In this document: positions 24,607-34,773 of the stretch, piece after piece
Numbering within the stretch: the first letter of the stretch is position 1
How the letters are laid out: each line of letters begins with the position of its first letter
NCBI RefSeq assembly: GCF_013408245.1
Contig: NZ_JACBYS010000001.1
Span: forward strand, 620,001-684,000
Direction of reading: 5' to 3'
Length of the DNA: 64,000 bases
Origin: Duganella sp. 1224
Lineage (GTDB): Bacteria; Pseudomonadota; Gammaproteobacteria; Burkholderiales; Burkholderiaceae_D
Translations under genes and position numbers: made by a program
Notes under the pieces: generated by a model
Seen by the model: the letters and a program-made list of their open reading frames with translations, nothing else
Told to the model about the DNA's origin: nothing
The model's database searches: none

Positions 24607-25535
24607 GCCGGCGCGCGCTGACGTTGTGCTGCGCGCTGCTGGCGCTGGACGCCCCGGCGCAGACGGTGTCGTACCACACCAGCGCCGATGGCGTGTTCTA
24701 CCGTGAAGCCGGCGACCCGGCCTTGCCGCCGATGGTGCTGCTGCACGGCTTTCCATCGTCATCGCACATGTTCCGCGAGCTGATGCCGGCGCTGGCCGGG
24801 CGCTTCCACGTGCTGGCGCCGGATTATCCGGGCATGGGCCACAGCGCGGCGCCGCCGGAAGCGCGCGGCCCGGCCACGTTCGACGGCCTGGCCGACACCA
24901 TCGAGCGTTTTGTCGCGCAGACCAGCCGGGGCAAAGTCATTCTGTACATGCAGGATTTCGGCGGGCCGGTGGGCATGCGCCTGGCCGTCCGCCATCCGGA
25001 CTGGATTGCCGGATTGATTTTCCAGAACACGCCGATCTCGCTCGATGGCTGGGCGCCGGAGCGGCTGGCCGCCGTCCAGGCCGGCGCGATGGCGGCGGCG
25101 GGCGCCAGGCGCGCGGCGGCCGCGCAGCGCGTCACGCTGGCCACCGCGCAGTTTCTGTACCGGCAGGGCGCGCGCCATCCCGCGCAGCTTAACCCGGACG
25201 CCTGGGTCAACGACGCCTATGCGCTATCCATCGATGCGGACCGCCGCGTGATGACCGACCTGCAAGTCGACATTCCCAACAACCTGCCGCTATACGCCGG
25301 GTGGCAAGCCTACCTGAAGGCAGCGCAGCCGCCAGCGCTGGTGGTGTGGGGTGATGGCGACCCGCTGTTTGCCCCGGCCGGCGCGGACGCGGTGCGGCGC
25401 TGGCTGCCGGCCGCCGAGGTGGTCCACTATGCCACCGGTCATTTCGCGCTGGAAGAAGAGGGCGCCGATATCGCCCGCCGCATTCTGGCGCGCTTTGTCA
25501 ATCCGCCCGCGATAACGACGGATACAGTGCCGTGA
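24603..25535 (+). CDS. alpha/beta hydrolase with Asp nucleophile (epoxide hydrolase/dehalogenase-like)
   Basis: A 310-aa protein with a putative signal peptide (MSRRALTLCCALLALDAPAQT). The motifs are LLHGFPSSSHMFREL, YPGMGHS and the nucleophile elbow ILYMQDFGGPVGMRL, which carries Asp instead of Ser as in epoxide hydrolases and haloalkane dehalogenases. A downstream acid lies in VVWGDGDPLFAPAG and the catalytic His in VVHYATGHFALEEE. The substrate is unknown. It is coupled to the NTF2-like gene and overlaps the convergent LysR gene by 38 bp at its 3' end. Confidence 0.83.
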   Translation: MSRRALTLCCALLALDAPAQTVSYHTSADGVFYREAGDPALPPMVLLHGFPSSSHMFRELMPALAGRFHVLAPDYPGMGHSAAPPEARGPATFDGLADTIERFVAQTSRGKVILYMQDFGGPVGMRLAVRHPDWIAGLIFQNTPISLDGWAPERLAAVQAGAMAAAGARRAAAAQRVTLATAQFLYRQGARHPAQLNPDAWVNDAYALSIDADRRVMTDLQVDIPNNLPLYAGWQAYLKAAQPPALVVWGDGDPLFAPAGADAVRRWLPAAEVVHYATGHFALEEEGADIARRILARFVNPPAITTDTVP

Positions 25536-26400
25536 ACCAGTCGATAAACACGCGCAGGCGCGGCGGCATGTGGCGGTTGGGACGGAACACGATCGATACC
25601 GGCCGCGGCGGCGCGGCGTGGTCGTGCAGGATCTGGCGCAGCAGACCGCCGCGCACCGCCGGCCGCAAGGTGTATTCGGAAGCGCTGACGATGCCCAGCC
25701 CCGCCACGCCGCAGGCGAGATAGGCATCGGCGTCGTCGACATACACGGCGTGGGCCATCGGCACCTGACGCACTTGTTCGTTGACGGTGAATTCCCATGG
25801 CCGGCTGCGTCCGCCATGGTCCCAGACATAACCGATGCCGACATGCCGCGCCAGGTCGGCCACCGTGCGGGGCTCGCCGTGCCGCCGCAAGTACGCCGGC
25901 GAGGCGCAGGTGATGCGCGCCACCATGCCGATCTGCTTGGCCACCAGCCCGGGATCGGGCGCGGCGCCGACGCGGATGGCGCAGTCGACGCCGGCCTCGA
26001 TCAGGTTCACACGGCGGTCGGACATCGCCAGTTCCACATCGATGTGCGGATAGCGCGCCAGAAACGCCGGCAGCGCCGGAATCAGCACGCCCTTGGCCAT
26101 CGAGGCGGGCAGGCTGACCTTGAGCCGGCCGCCGGGGCCGTGGCCGGCGCCGGCTGCCGCCTCCATGTCGTCGATCTCGTTCAGCACGCGCGCACAGCGC
26201 TCGTAATAGGCGCGGCCCTCGTCGGTCAACGTGACGTTGCGCGTACTGCGGTTGAGCAGCCGCACTTTCAGGTGCGCCTCCAGCGCCTGCACCATGCGCG
26301 ACACCGAGGCCGCCGGCAAATCCAGCGCCTCGGCGGCGCGCACGAAGCTGGCCGCGTCGGCCACGCGGACAAACACCCGCATCGTTGCCAGGCGATCCAT
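25498..26400 (-). CDS. LysR-family transcriptional regulator
   Basis: A 300-aa LysR regulator: HTH at the N-terminus (LATMRVFVRVADAASFVRAAEALDLPAASVSRMVQALEAHLKVRLLNRSTRNVTLTDEG) and an effector domain ending in PPRLRVFIDWFTALYPSL. The start at 26400 is at the usual MDRL. It is divergent from the RND efflux operon (about 150 bp), so it is a likely regulator of that operon, although the MarR gene at 32438 is another candidate. Confidence 0.92.
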   Translation of the reverse strand: MDRLATMRVFVRVADAASFVRAAEALDLPAASVSRMVQALEAHLKVRLLNRSTRNVTLTDEGRAYYERCARVLNEIDDMEAAAGAGHGPGGRLKVSLPASMAKGVLIPALPAFLARYPHIDVELAMSDRRVNLIEAGVDCAIRVGAAPDPGLVAKQIGMVARITCASPAYLRRHGEPRTVADLARHVGIGYVWDHGGRSRPWEFTVNEQVRQVPMAHAVYVDDADAYLACGVAGLGIVSASEYTLRPAVRGGLLRQILHDHAAPPRPVSIVFRPNRHMPPRLRVFIDWFTALYPSLSRAD

Positions 26401-26548
26401 CAGCGCACCTCCGACGCGCGGTGGCGGCGCCATAAACCGGTTGACTTTGAAAAAATATAGATTACAATCATCATTAATAAATGCGCGGCCTCTTGATCCA
26501 AGAGGCTTTATTTTACCCAGCATGTGTGTAATTGCACACTTAATTCAC

Positions 26549-27736
26549 ATGAAAAATTCAGATTTCGGCAAATTGCGGGTGCTGGCGCCCGCGCTGCTCG
26601 CCGGCGGCCTGGCCGCGCTGGCGTTTGGCGGCTGCGGCAACGCTCACAGCAACAATGCCACGGCCACCGCGCCGGGCGCGCCGGTGACGGCCGCCGCCGC
26701 CGTCGAGCGCAATATCACGCTGACGCAAGAGTTCTCCGGTCGCATGGAGTCGATCGAACGGGTCGACATCCGCGCCCGTGTGGCCGGTTACATCACTTCG
26801 GTCCACTTCACGCCGGGCAGCAGGGTCCGCAAGGGCCAACTGCTGTTCGTCATTGATCCGCGTCCGTTCGCGGCCGAAGCCAGCCGCGCACAGGCGGCCG
26901 CGCTGGCCGCCAGCGCCAAGGCCGAACTGGCCAAGCTGGAACTGAAGCGCGCAGAGAAGCTGCTGGCCGATCGCGCCATCGCCCAGCGCGAATACGACGA
27001 GCGCGCCTCTGCGCTGAAGGAACTGGACGCCAACGCCCATGCCGCCGCCGCGCAGTACGAAACGGCGCGGCTGAACCTGGGCTACACGCAAGTGACTGCG
27101 CCGATCGATGGCCGGGTCAGCAAGGCCGAGATCACGGTCGGCAACCTGGTCGATCAGACCGCCGTGCTGACCTCGGTGGTATCGGACGAGCGCATCTATG
27201 CGAGCTTTGATGGCGACGAGGAAACCTATCTGCAGGTCGGCGCCCGCGCGCGCCGCAACGAACAGGTCAAGGTGCGCATCGGCCTGGCCAGCGAGGCGGG
27301 CTTCCCGCACGAGGGCCGCCTGGAATTCGTCGACAACCAGCTGGACGCCGGCAGCGGCGCGGTGCGCATGCGCGCCGTCTTCGCCAATACCGACAACCTG
27401 CTGGCTCCCGGCCTGTTCGCCCGCGTGCAGGTGGACAGCGGCGCCACCGACGGCCACAAGGCGGTGCTGATCAACGACCAGGCCATCAGCACCGACCAGA
27501 GCCGCAAGTTCGTCTACGTGGTCGGCAAGGACAACAAGGCCGAATACCGCCAGGTGACGCTGGGCGCCACCAGCGGCGGCCTGCGCATCGTGCGCTCCGG
27601 CCTCAAGGCGGGCGAGACTATCGTGGTCAACGGCTTGCAGCGCGTGCATCCGGGCGCGCTGCTGGCGCCGCAAGTGGTGGCGATGGACGCCGCCGACGTC
27701 AAGCTGGCGTCCGCCGGCAAAGGAAGCCGGCCATGA
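26549..27736 (+). CDS. RND efflux periplasmic adaptor (membrane fusion lipoprotein)
   Basis: A 395-aa adaptor of AcrA/MexA type. The lipoprotein signal ends in LAALAFGGC (lipobox with Cys about residue 30). It is followed by the lipoyl/barrel segments (ITLTQEFSGRMESIERVDIRARVAGYI, GSRVRKGQLLFVIDPRPFAAE), a coiled-coil hairpin rich in Ala/Glu/Lys, and RLNLGYTQVTAPIDGRVSKAEITVGNLV. The start at 26549 (MKNSDFGKL) is chosen, but an in-frame ATG at 26522 is possible; neither has a clear ribosome site. It overlaps the pump gene (ATGA at 27733) and forms a tripartite efflux system with the next two genes. Confidence 0.92.
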   Translation: MKNSDFGKLRVLAPALLAGGLAALAFGGCGNAHSNNATATAPGAPVTAAAAVERNITLTQEFSGRMESIERVDIRARVAGYITSVHFTPGSRVRKGQLLFVIDPRPFAAEASRAQAAALAASAKAELAKLELKRAEKLLADRAIAQREYDERASALKELDANAHAAAAQYETARLNLGYTQVTAPIDGRVSKAEITVGNLVDQTAVLTSVVSDERIYASFDGDEETYLQVGARARRNEQVKVRIGLASEAGFPHEGRLEFVDNQLDAGSGAVRMRAVFANTDNLLAPGLFARVQVDSGATDGHKAVLINDQAISTDQSRKFVYVVGKDNKAEYRQVTLGATSGGLRIVRSGLKAGETIVVNGLQRVHPGALLAPQVVAMDAADVKLASAGKGSRP

Positions 27737-30700
27737 ACTTCTCGCGCTTTTTTGTCGACAAGCCGATCTTCGCGGCGGTGCTGTCGATCATTATCTTCGT
27801 CGCCGGCCTGATTGCGATTTTCCAGCTGCCGATCTCCGAGTACCCCAATGTGGTGCCGCCGTCGGTGGTGGTCAGCGCCCAGTATCCGGGCGCCAATCCC
27901 AAGGTGATCGCCGAAACGGTGGCGGCGCCGCTGGAGGAGCAGATCAACGGCGTCGAGCACATGATTTACATGTCCTCGCAAAACACCTCGGACGGCGCGC
28001 TCAAGCTGACCGTCACGTTCGCCATCGGCACCAATGTGCAGCAGGCCGAGACCGAGGTGCAGAACCGCGTGCAGCGCGCCTTGCCGCGCCTGCCGGAGGA
28101 GGTGCGCCAGATCGGCGTCACCACCGTCAAGACTTCGCCCAACCTGACCATGGTGGTGCACCTGGTGTCGCCGGATTCCTCGTATGACGATCTGTACCTG
28201 CGCAACTATGCGGTGCTCAACGTCAAGGACCAGCTGGCGCGCATTCCCGGCATGGGCGATGTGCAGATCCTCGGTTCGGGCGACTACGCCATGCGCGTCT
28301 GGCTCGATCCGCAGAAAGTCGCGCAGCGCGGCCTGACCGCCGGCGACATCGCCAACGCCATCCGCGAACAGAACGTGCAGGTGGCGGCCGGCGTGGTGGG
28401 CGGCTCGCCGACGCGCAACGCCGACTTCCAGCTCAGCGTCAATACCAAGGGACGGTTGAAGAGCGAGGAAGACTTTGGCAACATCATCATCCGCACCAAC
28501 GCGGACGGCGCGCTGACGCGGCTGCGCGACGTGGCGCGCATCGAGCTCGGTTCCGGCTCGTATGCGCTGCGCGCGCTGCTGGACAACAAGCCGGCCGCCG
28601 CGCTGGCGATCTTCGCCTCGCCTGGCTCCAACGACCTGCAACTGTCGGCCGACGTGCGCGCCCGCATGGCGGAGCTGAGCAAGGACTTCCCGCGCGGCGT
28701 CGAATACAGCGTCGCCTATGACCCGACCATGTTCGTGCGCGACTCGATCAAGGCGGTCATCCACACGCTGTTTGAAGCGATCGCGCTGGTGGTGCTGGTG
28801 GTGATCGTGTTCCTGCAAACCTGGCGCGCGTCGATCATTCCGCTGCTGGCGGTGCCGGTGTCGGTGGTGGGGACGTTTGCCGTCATGCTGGCGTTTGGCT
28901 TCTCGATCAACACGCTGACCTTGTTCGGACTGGTGCTGGCGATCGGCATCGTGGTGGACGACGCCATCGTGGTGGTGGAGAACGTCGAGCGCAATATCTC
29001 GGCCGGGTTGTCGCCGCGCGCCGCCACGGTGCAGGCGATGAAAGAGGTCAGCGGGCCGATCATCGCGATCGCACTGGTGCTGTGCGCGGTATTTGTGCCG
29101 ATCGCGTTTGTTGCCGGCCTGACCGGCCAGTTCTATCGCCAGTTCGCGCTGACGATCGCGATTTCGACCGTGATCTCCGCCTTCAGCTCGCTGACGCTGG
29201 CGCCGGCGCTGGCCGCCGCGCTGCTGCGGCCGCACGACGCGCCGAAGGATGCGCTGACCCGCGTGATGGACCAGCTGTTCGGCCGCTTTTTCCGCTGGTT
29301 TAACGACTTTTTCGGCCGCAGCTCGCAGCGCTACGAGGGCGGCGTCAAGGGCGTGCTGAGCCACAAGACGCTGTCGGTCGGCTTCTACCTGGTGCTGGTG
29401 GCGCTGGCGGCGCTGCTGTTCAAGCTGGTGCCGCCGGGCTTTGTGCCGTCGCAGGACAAGGGCTATCTGGTCGGCTTCGCGCAGTTGCCGGAAGCGGCCG
29501 CGCTGGACCGTACGGACGCCGTCATCCGCCGCACCGCCGACATCGCGCTGGGCGTGCCGGGCGCGCGCAACACGGTGGCGTTCCCCGGGCTGTCGGTCAA
29601 CGACCTGACCAACGCGCCGAACGCCGGCATCGTCTTTGTGGGCGAACTGGCGCCGGAAACGCGCAATACGCCGGAAGTCAGCGCGCCGGGCATCGCCGGC
29701 GAAATCAACAAACGCGCCGGCGCCATTCAGGATGCGTTCGTGATGGTGTTCCCGCCGCCGCCGGTCAATGGCCTCGGCACCATCGGCGGCCTGAAGATGA
29801 TGATCGAGGACCGCGGCAACGTCGGTTACGACGAGTTGTATAAAGCCACGCAGGCACTGGTGGACAAGGCGCGCGCCACGCCGGAGCTGGCGGGCGTGTT
29901 CTCGGGCTACCAGATCAATGTGCCGCAGCTGTACGCCGACATCGACCGCGACCGCGCCAAGCAACTCGGCGTACCGCTGCAAACCATCTACCAGACCTTG
30001 CAGATCAATCTCGGTTCGCTGTACGTGAACGACTTCAACCAGTTCGGCCGCACCTACCAGGTGCGGGTACAGGCGGATGCGCGCTTCCGCTCGCGGGTGG
30101 AAGACATCGGCCAGATGAAGGTGCGCAACGACAAGGGCGAAATGATACCGCTGTCGTCGCTGATGCGGATGAGCGATAGCTACGGCCCGGATCGCGTGCA
30201 GCACTACAACGCCTACCTGGCGGCCGACCTGAATGCCGGTCCGGCCCCGGGCTATTCCAGCGGCCAGGCGCAAGCGGCGCTGGAGCGCCTGGCGGCGGAG
30301 GTGCTGCCCAAGGGCGTCAGCTATGAATGGACCGAGCTGACCTACCAGGACACCATTGCCGGCAACACGCTGATCTATGTGTTCCCGCTGTGCGTGCTGC
30401 TGGTCTTCCTGGTGCTGGCCGCGCAGTACGAAAGCTGGACGTTGCCGCTGGCGGTGATCCTGATCGTGCCGATGTCGATCATGAGCGCGCTGCTGGGCGT
30501 GAAGCTGAGCGCGGGTGACAACAACATCTTCACGCAGATCGCGCTGTTCGTGCTGGTGGGGCTGGCGTCTAAGAACGCCATCCTGATCGTCGAGTTCGCG
30601 CGGGAACTGGAACACCACGGCCGTGGCGTGGTGGAGGCCGCCCTGGAAGCGTGCCGCCTGCGCCTGCGTCCTATCCTGATGACGTCGATTGCCTTCATCA

Positions 30701-30912
30701 TGGGCGTGCTGCCGCTGGTGTTCTCGCACGGCGCCGGTTCGGAGATGCGTCATGCGATGGGCGTGGCGGTGTTTGCCGGCATGCTGGGCGTAACCTTCTT
30801 CGGCCTGTTCCTGACGCCGGTGTTCTATGTGCTGGTGCGCAAGCTGGCGCTGCGGCTGGAGCGGCACAAGCCCGTGCCGCACGCCGTTGCCCATCCGGTG
30901 GAGGGCCATTGA
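27733..30912 (+). CDS. RND multidrug efflux pump, HAE-1 family
   Basis: A 1059-aa inner-membrane proton antiporter of the AcrB/MexF type. The N-terminus MNFSRFFVDKPIFAAVLSI, the porter loops, and the proton-relay motif in the fourth helix (LVLAIGIVVDDAIVVVENVER) are all present, as is the GLASKNAILIVEFARE motif in the second half. The length is normal. It exports hydrophobic drugs, dyes or solvents; specificity is not readable. It is coupled to the adaptor by a 4-bp overlap, and the outer-membrane gene starts 2 bp after its stop. Confidence 0.95.
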   Translation: MNFSRFFVDKPIFAAVLSIIIFVAGLIAIFQLPISEYPNVVPPSVVVSAQYPGANPKVIAETVAAPLEEQINGVEHMIYMSSQNTSDGALKLTVTFAIGTNVQQAETEVQNRVQRALPRLPEEVRQIGVTTVKTSPNLTMVVHLVSPDSSYDDLYLRNYAVLNVKDQLARIPGMGDVQILGSGDYAMRVWLDPQKVAQRGLTAGDIANAIREQNVQVAAGVVGGSPTRNADFQLSVNTKGRLKSEEDFGNIIIRTNADGALTRLRDVARIELGSGSYALRALLDNKPAAALAIFASPGSNDLQLSADVRARMAELSKDFPRGVEYSVAYDPTMFVRDSIKAVIHTLFEAIALVVLVVIVFLQTWRASIIPLLAVPVSVVGTFAVMLAFGFSINTLTLFGLVLAIGIVVDDAIVVVENVERNISAGLSPRAATVQAMKEVSGPIIAIALVLCAVFVPIAFVAGLTGQFYRQFALTIAISTVISAFSSLTLAPALAAALLRPHDAPKDALTRVMDQLFGRFFRWFNDFFGRSSQRYEGGVKGVLSHKTLSVGFYLVLVALAALLFKLVPPGFVPSQDKGYLVGFAQLPEAAALDRTDAVIRRTADIALGVPGARNTVAFPGLSVNDLTNAPNAGIVFVGELAPETRNTPEVSAPGIAGEINKRAGAIQDAFVMVFPPPPVNGLGTIGGLKMMIEDRGNVGYDELYKATQALVDKARATPELAGVFSGYQINVPQLYADIDRDRAKQLGVPLQTIYQTLQINLGSLYVNDFNQFGRTYQVRVQADARFRSRVEDIGQMKVRNDKGEMIPLSSLMRMSDSYGPDRVQHYNAYLAADLNAGPAPGYSSGQAQAALERLAAEVLPKGVSYEWTELTYQDTIAGNTLIYVFPLCVLLVFLVLAAQYESWTLPLAVILIVPMSIMSALLGVKLSAGDNNIFTQIALFVLVGLASKNAILIVEFARELEHHGRGVVEAALEACRLRLRPILMTSIAFIMGVLPLVFSHGAGSEMRHAMGVAVFAGMLGVTFFGLFLTPVFYVLVRKLALRLERHKPVPHAVAHPVEGH

Positions 30913-30913
30913 G

Positions 30914-32350
30914 ATGCGCGCACCAACCATGATATTGCTGGCGGCCTTGCTGGCCGGCTGCGCTGCGCCGGATTTCAGGCAACCGGTGATCGAGATGCCC
31001 GGTGCGTTCAAGGAAGCGCCGGTGCAGACGGCGCAAGACGGCAGCCGCTGGGTGGCCGCCCGTCCGGCCGAGCGGCAGCCGCGCGGCGAGTGGTGGCGCG
31101 CGTTCGGCGACCCGGCACTGGATGCGCTGATCGACGAGGCCACGCGCAACAACGCCAATCTGGCGTTGGCGGCGGCGCGTGTCAAGCAGGCACGCGCCAT
31201 CGCCGGCATCGCCGAAGCCGACCGCGTGCCGCAGGTGGATCTGGCGGCCGGCGCCCAGCGCGCCCGCACCGCGCCGGCGGAACTGGGACTGCCGGCCGGT
31301 ACGCCGGTCGCGCCGCAGACCACCTACCGTGCCCGCCTGACAGCCAGCTACGAGGTCGACCTGTTCGGCCGCGTCGCGTCGAACGTGGCGGCCGCCACCG
31401 CCGACGCCGACACGGCCGAAGCCAGCTACCGCTCGGTGCAGCTGACCTTGCAGGCCGACGTGGCGCAGCACTACTTCCGCCTGCGCGCCACCGACGCCGA
31501 GCTGGAAACCCTGGCCCGCACGGTGCAGACGCGCGAGGAAAACGTCAAGGTCAACCAGCGCCGTTTCGACCTCGGCGACATTGGCGAATTCGACCTGGCG
31601 CGCGCGCTGACCGAGTTGTCGACCACGCGGGCGGAGGCCATCGGCCTGCAACAGCTGCGCGCCACCACCGAGCACGCACTGGCGGTGCTGCTGGGCAAGC
31701 CGGCCGCCAGTTACACCGCCGGCGCCAGTCCCTTGCCCGACCAGGGGCGCCTGCCGTCGATTCCGGCCGGCCTGCCGTCCACGCTGCTGGAGCGCCGTCC
31801 CGACATCGCCGCAGCGCAGCGCGCCATGGAAGCGGCCAACGCCCGCATCGGCGTGGCGCGTTCGGCCATGTTCCCGGCGTTGAACATCAACGCGGCCGGC
31901 GGCGGCGTGGCCGGCAACTTCCCGGACGTGCTGAGCATGACCGGCCGTTCGTGGGTGCTGGGCGCGCTGCTGTCGGCGCCGGTGATCGACGGCGGCAGGC
32001 GGCGCGCCAACGTCGCGCGCAGCGAGGCGGCGCTGGAGGAAGCCGTGGCCGCCTACCGCCAGAGCGTGCTGACGGCGTTCGCCGAGGTCGAGGACAACCT
32101 GGCCGGCCTGCGCATCCTGCACGGCCAGTCGGCGCAGATCGAGGACGCGCTGGTGTCGGCGCGCCGCTCGGCCGAGCTGGCGCACAAGCTGTACGACGCC
32201 GGCCGTTCCAGCTACCTGGAATTGCTGGACGCGGAACGCAACCTGGCCACCGTCGAGCGGACCGCCGTGCAGCTGCGCGGCAACCGCGCCATCACCACCG
32301 TGGCGCTGATACGCGCGCTGGGTGGCGGCTGGGAAGCGCCGCGCAGCTGA
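30914..32350 (+). CDS. outer-membrane efflux lipoprotein, NodT/OprM type
   Basis: A 478-aa TolC-family factor with a lipoprotein signal (MRAPTMILLAALLAGCAAPDF). The two homologous halves show the family segments WWRAFGDPALDALIDEATRNNANLALAAARV and TLLERRPDIAAAQRAMEAANARIGVARSAMFPALN. The ATG at 30914 lies 1 bp after the pump stop. It completes the adaptor-pump-channel operon. Confidence 0.94.
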   Translation: MRAPTMILLAALLAGCAAPDFRQPVIEMPGAFKEAPVQTAQDGSRWVAARPAERQPRGEWWRAFGDPALDALIDEATRNNANLALAAARVKQARAIAGIAEADRVPQVDLAAGAQRARTAPAELGLPAGTPVAPQTTYRARLTASYEVDLFGRVASNVAAATADADTAEASYRSVQLTLQADVAQHYFRLRATDAELETLARTVQTREENVKVNQRRFDLGDIGEFDLARALTELSTTRAEAIGLQQLRATTEHALAVLLGKPAASYTAGASPLPDQGRLPSIPAGLPSTLLERRPDIAAAQRAMEAANARIGVARSAMFPALNINAAGGGVAGNFPDVLSMTGRSWVLGALLSAPVIDGGRRRANVARSEAALEEAVAAYRQSVLTAFAEVEDNLAGLRILHGQSAQIEDALVSARRSAELAHKLYDAGRSSYLELLDAERNLATVERTAVQLRGNRAITTVALIRALGGGWEAPRS

Positions 32351-32437
32351 CCACCGGGTAGCGCGGGGCGGGGACAGGCGGCGCCTGTCTCCCGCCTGCG
32401 GTACACTTGCAAACAAACGCCTTAGATCGAAGCTCTC

Positions 32438-32866
32438 ATGACCAAGCCGCTCGCCATTTCGGATTGCAATTGCCTCGCCGTGCGCCAGGCCGCGCGCGCG
32501 ATTTCCGCGCTGTATGACCGCCATCTCGCGCCCACCGGCCTGAGCTCGTCACAGTTCAGCATCCTGGCCGCCATCCAGGGGCAGGCCGGGGTGCCGGTGC
32601 AGGAGCTGGCCGATGTGCTGGTGATGGACCGGACCAGCATGGTGCGCGCGCTGCAACCGCTGACGCGCGATGGCTACGTGACGCAGCAGCCGGACCCCGC
32701 CTATCCCCGCAAGCTGCTGCTGTCGCTGACGGCGGAGGGACGCGCCATCTACCAGCGCGCGCATCAGCATTGGCAGGACGCCCAGGCGGAATTTGAAGCC
32801 GGCGTCGGCACACCCGAAGCGGCGGCGTTGCGCCAGCGGTTGGCCGCCTGGAGCCAGAAGCCTTAA
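32438..32866 (+). CDS. MarR-family transcriptional regulator
   Basis: A 142-aa winged-helix regulator: CLAVRQAARAISALYDRHL, LSSSQFSILAAIQGQAGVPVQELADVLVMDRTSMVRALQPLTRDGYV, then DPAYPRKLLLSLTAEGR. It lies 87 bp after the efflux operon on the same strand and may be a local repressor of it. MarR proteins usually bind phenolic or similar ligands. Confidence 0.9.
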   Translation: MTKPLAISDCNCLAVRQAARAISALYDRHLAPTGLSSSQFSILAAIQGQAGVPVQELADVLVMDRTSMVRALQPLTRDGYVTQQPDPAYPRKLLLSLTAEGRAIYQRAHQHWQDAQAEFEAGVGTPEAAALRQRLAAWSQKP

Positions 32867-32938
32867 TCCACTAACCACGCCAGCAGTGCGGCTTGTCGCT
32901 TGACAGCGGCAAGGACGCTGTTTTACTATTCAATCAAT

Positions 32939-32956
32939 CTATCTATCGATAGATAG
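32939..32956. promoter_or_regulatory. TetR-type operator, site 1
   Basis: CTATCTATCGATAGATAG is a perfect 18-bp palindrome, 21 bp before the ATG of the hydrolase at 32978. The same sequence occurs beside the TetR gene (38264-38279), with a variant before the GST gene (38208-38225). Confidence 0.75.
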
Positions 32957-32977
32957 TTAAATTTTTTTAGGATTATC

Positions 32978-33940
32978 ATGACGATCAAACCCAACACTAC
33001 TTCCCGCCGCGCGCTGCTCGGCTCCCTGGCCGGCATGGCCGCCATCAGCGGCCTGGCCGCAGCCGTTCAGCCCGCCGAGGCGGCGCCGGCCAAAGCCGCC
33101 GGCGCGGCGCGTCTGACGTCCAGCACGCTGACGCTGAACGACGGCACCACGCTCTATTACAAGGACTGGGGCAGCGGCCCGGCGGTGGTGTTCAGCCACG
33201 GCTATCCACTGTCGGCGGACGCCTGGGAATACCAGATGCTGTTCCTGATGCAGCAAGGCTTCCGCGTGATCGCCTTCGACCGCCGCGGCTTCGGCCGTTC
33301 CAGCCAGCCTGCCGGCGGCTATGACTACGACACCTTCGCCGACGACCTGGCGGCGCTGATCAACGCGCTCAACCTGAAACAGGTCACGCTGGTCGGACAC
33401 TCGATGGGCGGGGGCGAAGTGGCGCGCTATATCGGCCGTCACGGTGAACAGCGCGTGGCCAAGGTGGCGCTGGTGGCGGCGGTGACGCCATTCCTGCTGC
33501 AAACGCCGGACAATCCGGGCGGTGCGCCGAAAGCGCTGTTCGACACCTTCCGCGCCGCCGTGCAGGCCGATCGTTCGCAGTGGAACAAGGATGTGACCAT
33601 GCCGTACTACAGCTACAACCGCGCCGGCGCCAAGGTGTCGGAAGGCGTGCGTGACGATTACTGGCGCCAGGGCATGAATACCGGCGTGCTGGCGGCGTAT
33701 CACGCCATCACCGCGTTTTCGGAAACCGACTTTCGCGCCGACCTGAAGAAAATCACCGTGCCGACGCTGGTGGTGCACGGCAACGACGACCAGATCGTGC
33801 CATTCGAAATCTCCGGCAAGCTGTCGGCGCAACTGGTGCGCAACGCCACCCTCAAGGTCTACGAGGGCGGCTCGCACGGTCTGCTGATCACGCAGAAAGA
33901 CCAACTGAACAGCGATCTGCTGGCCTTCCTGCGTTCCTGA
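32978..33940 (+). CDS. Tat-exported alpha/beta hydrolase (non-heme chloroperoxidase-like)
   Basis: A 320-aa protein with a twin-arginine leader ([19 protein letters not shown]...AEAA). The catalytic features are [28 protein letters not shown], the nucleophile elbow [17 protein letters not shown], Asp in [13 protein letters not shown] and His in [10 protein letters not shown]. The [12 protein letters not shown] form is characteristic of the bacterial non-heme haloperoxidase/perhydrolase group. TAGGATTATC precedes the ATG. A TetR palindrome overlaps its promoter, so it likely belongs to the same regulon as GST. Its stop is 2 bp from that of the convergent hydrolase gene. Confidence 0.9.
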   Translation: MTIKPNTTSRRALLGSLAGMAAISGLAAAVQPAEAAPAKAAGAARLTSSTLTLNDGTTLYYKDWGSGPAVVFSHGYPLSADAWEYQMLFLMQQGFRVIAFDRRGFGRSSQPAGGYDYDTFADDLAALINALNLKQVTLVGHSMGGGEVARYIGRHGEQRVAKVALVAAVTPFLLQTPDNPGGAPKALFDTFRAAVQADRSQWNKDVTMPYYSYNRAGAKVSEGVRDDYWRQGMNTGVLAAYHAITAFSETDFRADLKKITVPTLVVHGNDDQIVPFEISGKLSAQLVRNATLKVYEGGSHGLLITQKDQLNSDLLAFLRS

Positions 33941-33942
33941 TG

Positions 33943-34758
33943 TTACAGCCCGCCGACGCTGCTGACGGCGCCCAGGATGCTGCTGGCGACGTCGGCGGGA
34001 TGGGAGATCAGCGCCACGTGGCTGGCGCCGCCGATGGCGCTGACGCGGGCCTTGATCTGTGCCGCCTCCGCCTGCTGGAAGGCACCCGGGATGATGATGT
34101 CGGCGTCGCCATACACCCACCAGGACGGCTTGGTCTTCCATGCGGCGACGGTAATTTTATCGTCCAGCACATGGTTGAAGATCGGGCCTTGCACCGCCCT
34201 CAGCACGGTGCGGTCGGCTGGCGCCACATCCGGCGCGAAGCTGCTGGCAAAGGTGGCCGCATCCAGCGTCAGGTAACCGGCGCTGTCGACCACCAGGCCT
34301 TGTTGCCAGGCGCCGGCGGGGAAGGGCTTGGTGATGTCGTTGATCGACTGGCCATCACCCGGCGCGAAGGCGGACACGTAGACCAGCGCCGCCACCTTGG
34401 CGTCGTTGCCGGATTCGGTGATGACGGCGCCGCCGTAGGAGTGGCCGACCAGCACCACCTGGCCGCTCTGCGCGGCGATGGCGCGGCTGACGGTGGCGGC
34501 GTCGTCGGCCAGCGACTTGCGGGCCAACTGCACGGCCACGACTTTCAGGCCGCGCTGTTGCAGCAGCGGGATCACTTTCGACCAGCTGGAGCCGTCGGCC
34601 CAGGCGCCGTGCACCAGCACCACGGTGGTTGGCTTGATTGGTGCGGGTGTGGTGGCGGCGACAGCGTCGTTGCCGCCACAACCGGACAGCGACACGGCGC
34701 CAGTCAGCGCCGCCACGGCGAGCGCGATCGCGCCCATGGGTTTCCATAGTTGTTTCAT
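33943..34758 (-). CDS. alpha/beta hydrolase lipoprotein
   Basis: A 271-aa protein with a lipoprotein-like leader (MKQLWKPMGAIALAVAALTGAVSLSGC). The family is the salicylate-esterase-like group of alpha/beta hydrolases: VVLVHGAWADGSSWSKVIPLLQ, the elbow GHSYGGAVITESG, Asp in WWVYGDADIIIP and His in GGASHVALISHP. The ATG at 34758 has AGGAATACC upstream. It is divergent from the AraC gene at 34774, with only 15 bp between start codons, so a shared control region is likely. Confidence 0.87.
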   Translation of the reverse strand: MKQLWKPMGAIALAVAALTGAVSLSGCGGNDAVAATTPAPIKPTTVVLVHGAWADGSSWSKVIPLLQQRGLKVVAVQLARKSLADDAATVSRAIAAQSGQVVLVGHSYGGAVITESGNDAKVAALVYVSAFAPGDGQSINDITKPFPAGAWQQGLVVDSAGYLTLDAATFASSFAPDVAPADRTVLRAVQGPIFNHVLDDKITVAAWKTKPSWWVYGDADIIIPGAFQQAEAAQIKARVSAIGGASHVALISHPADVASSILGAVSSVGGL

Positions 34759-34773
34759 GAGGTATTCCTGTAA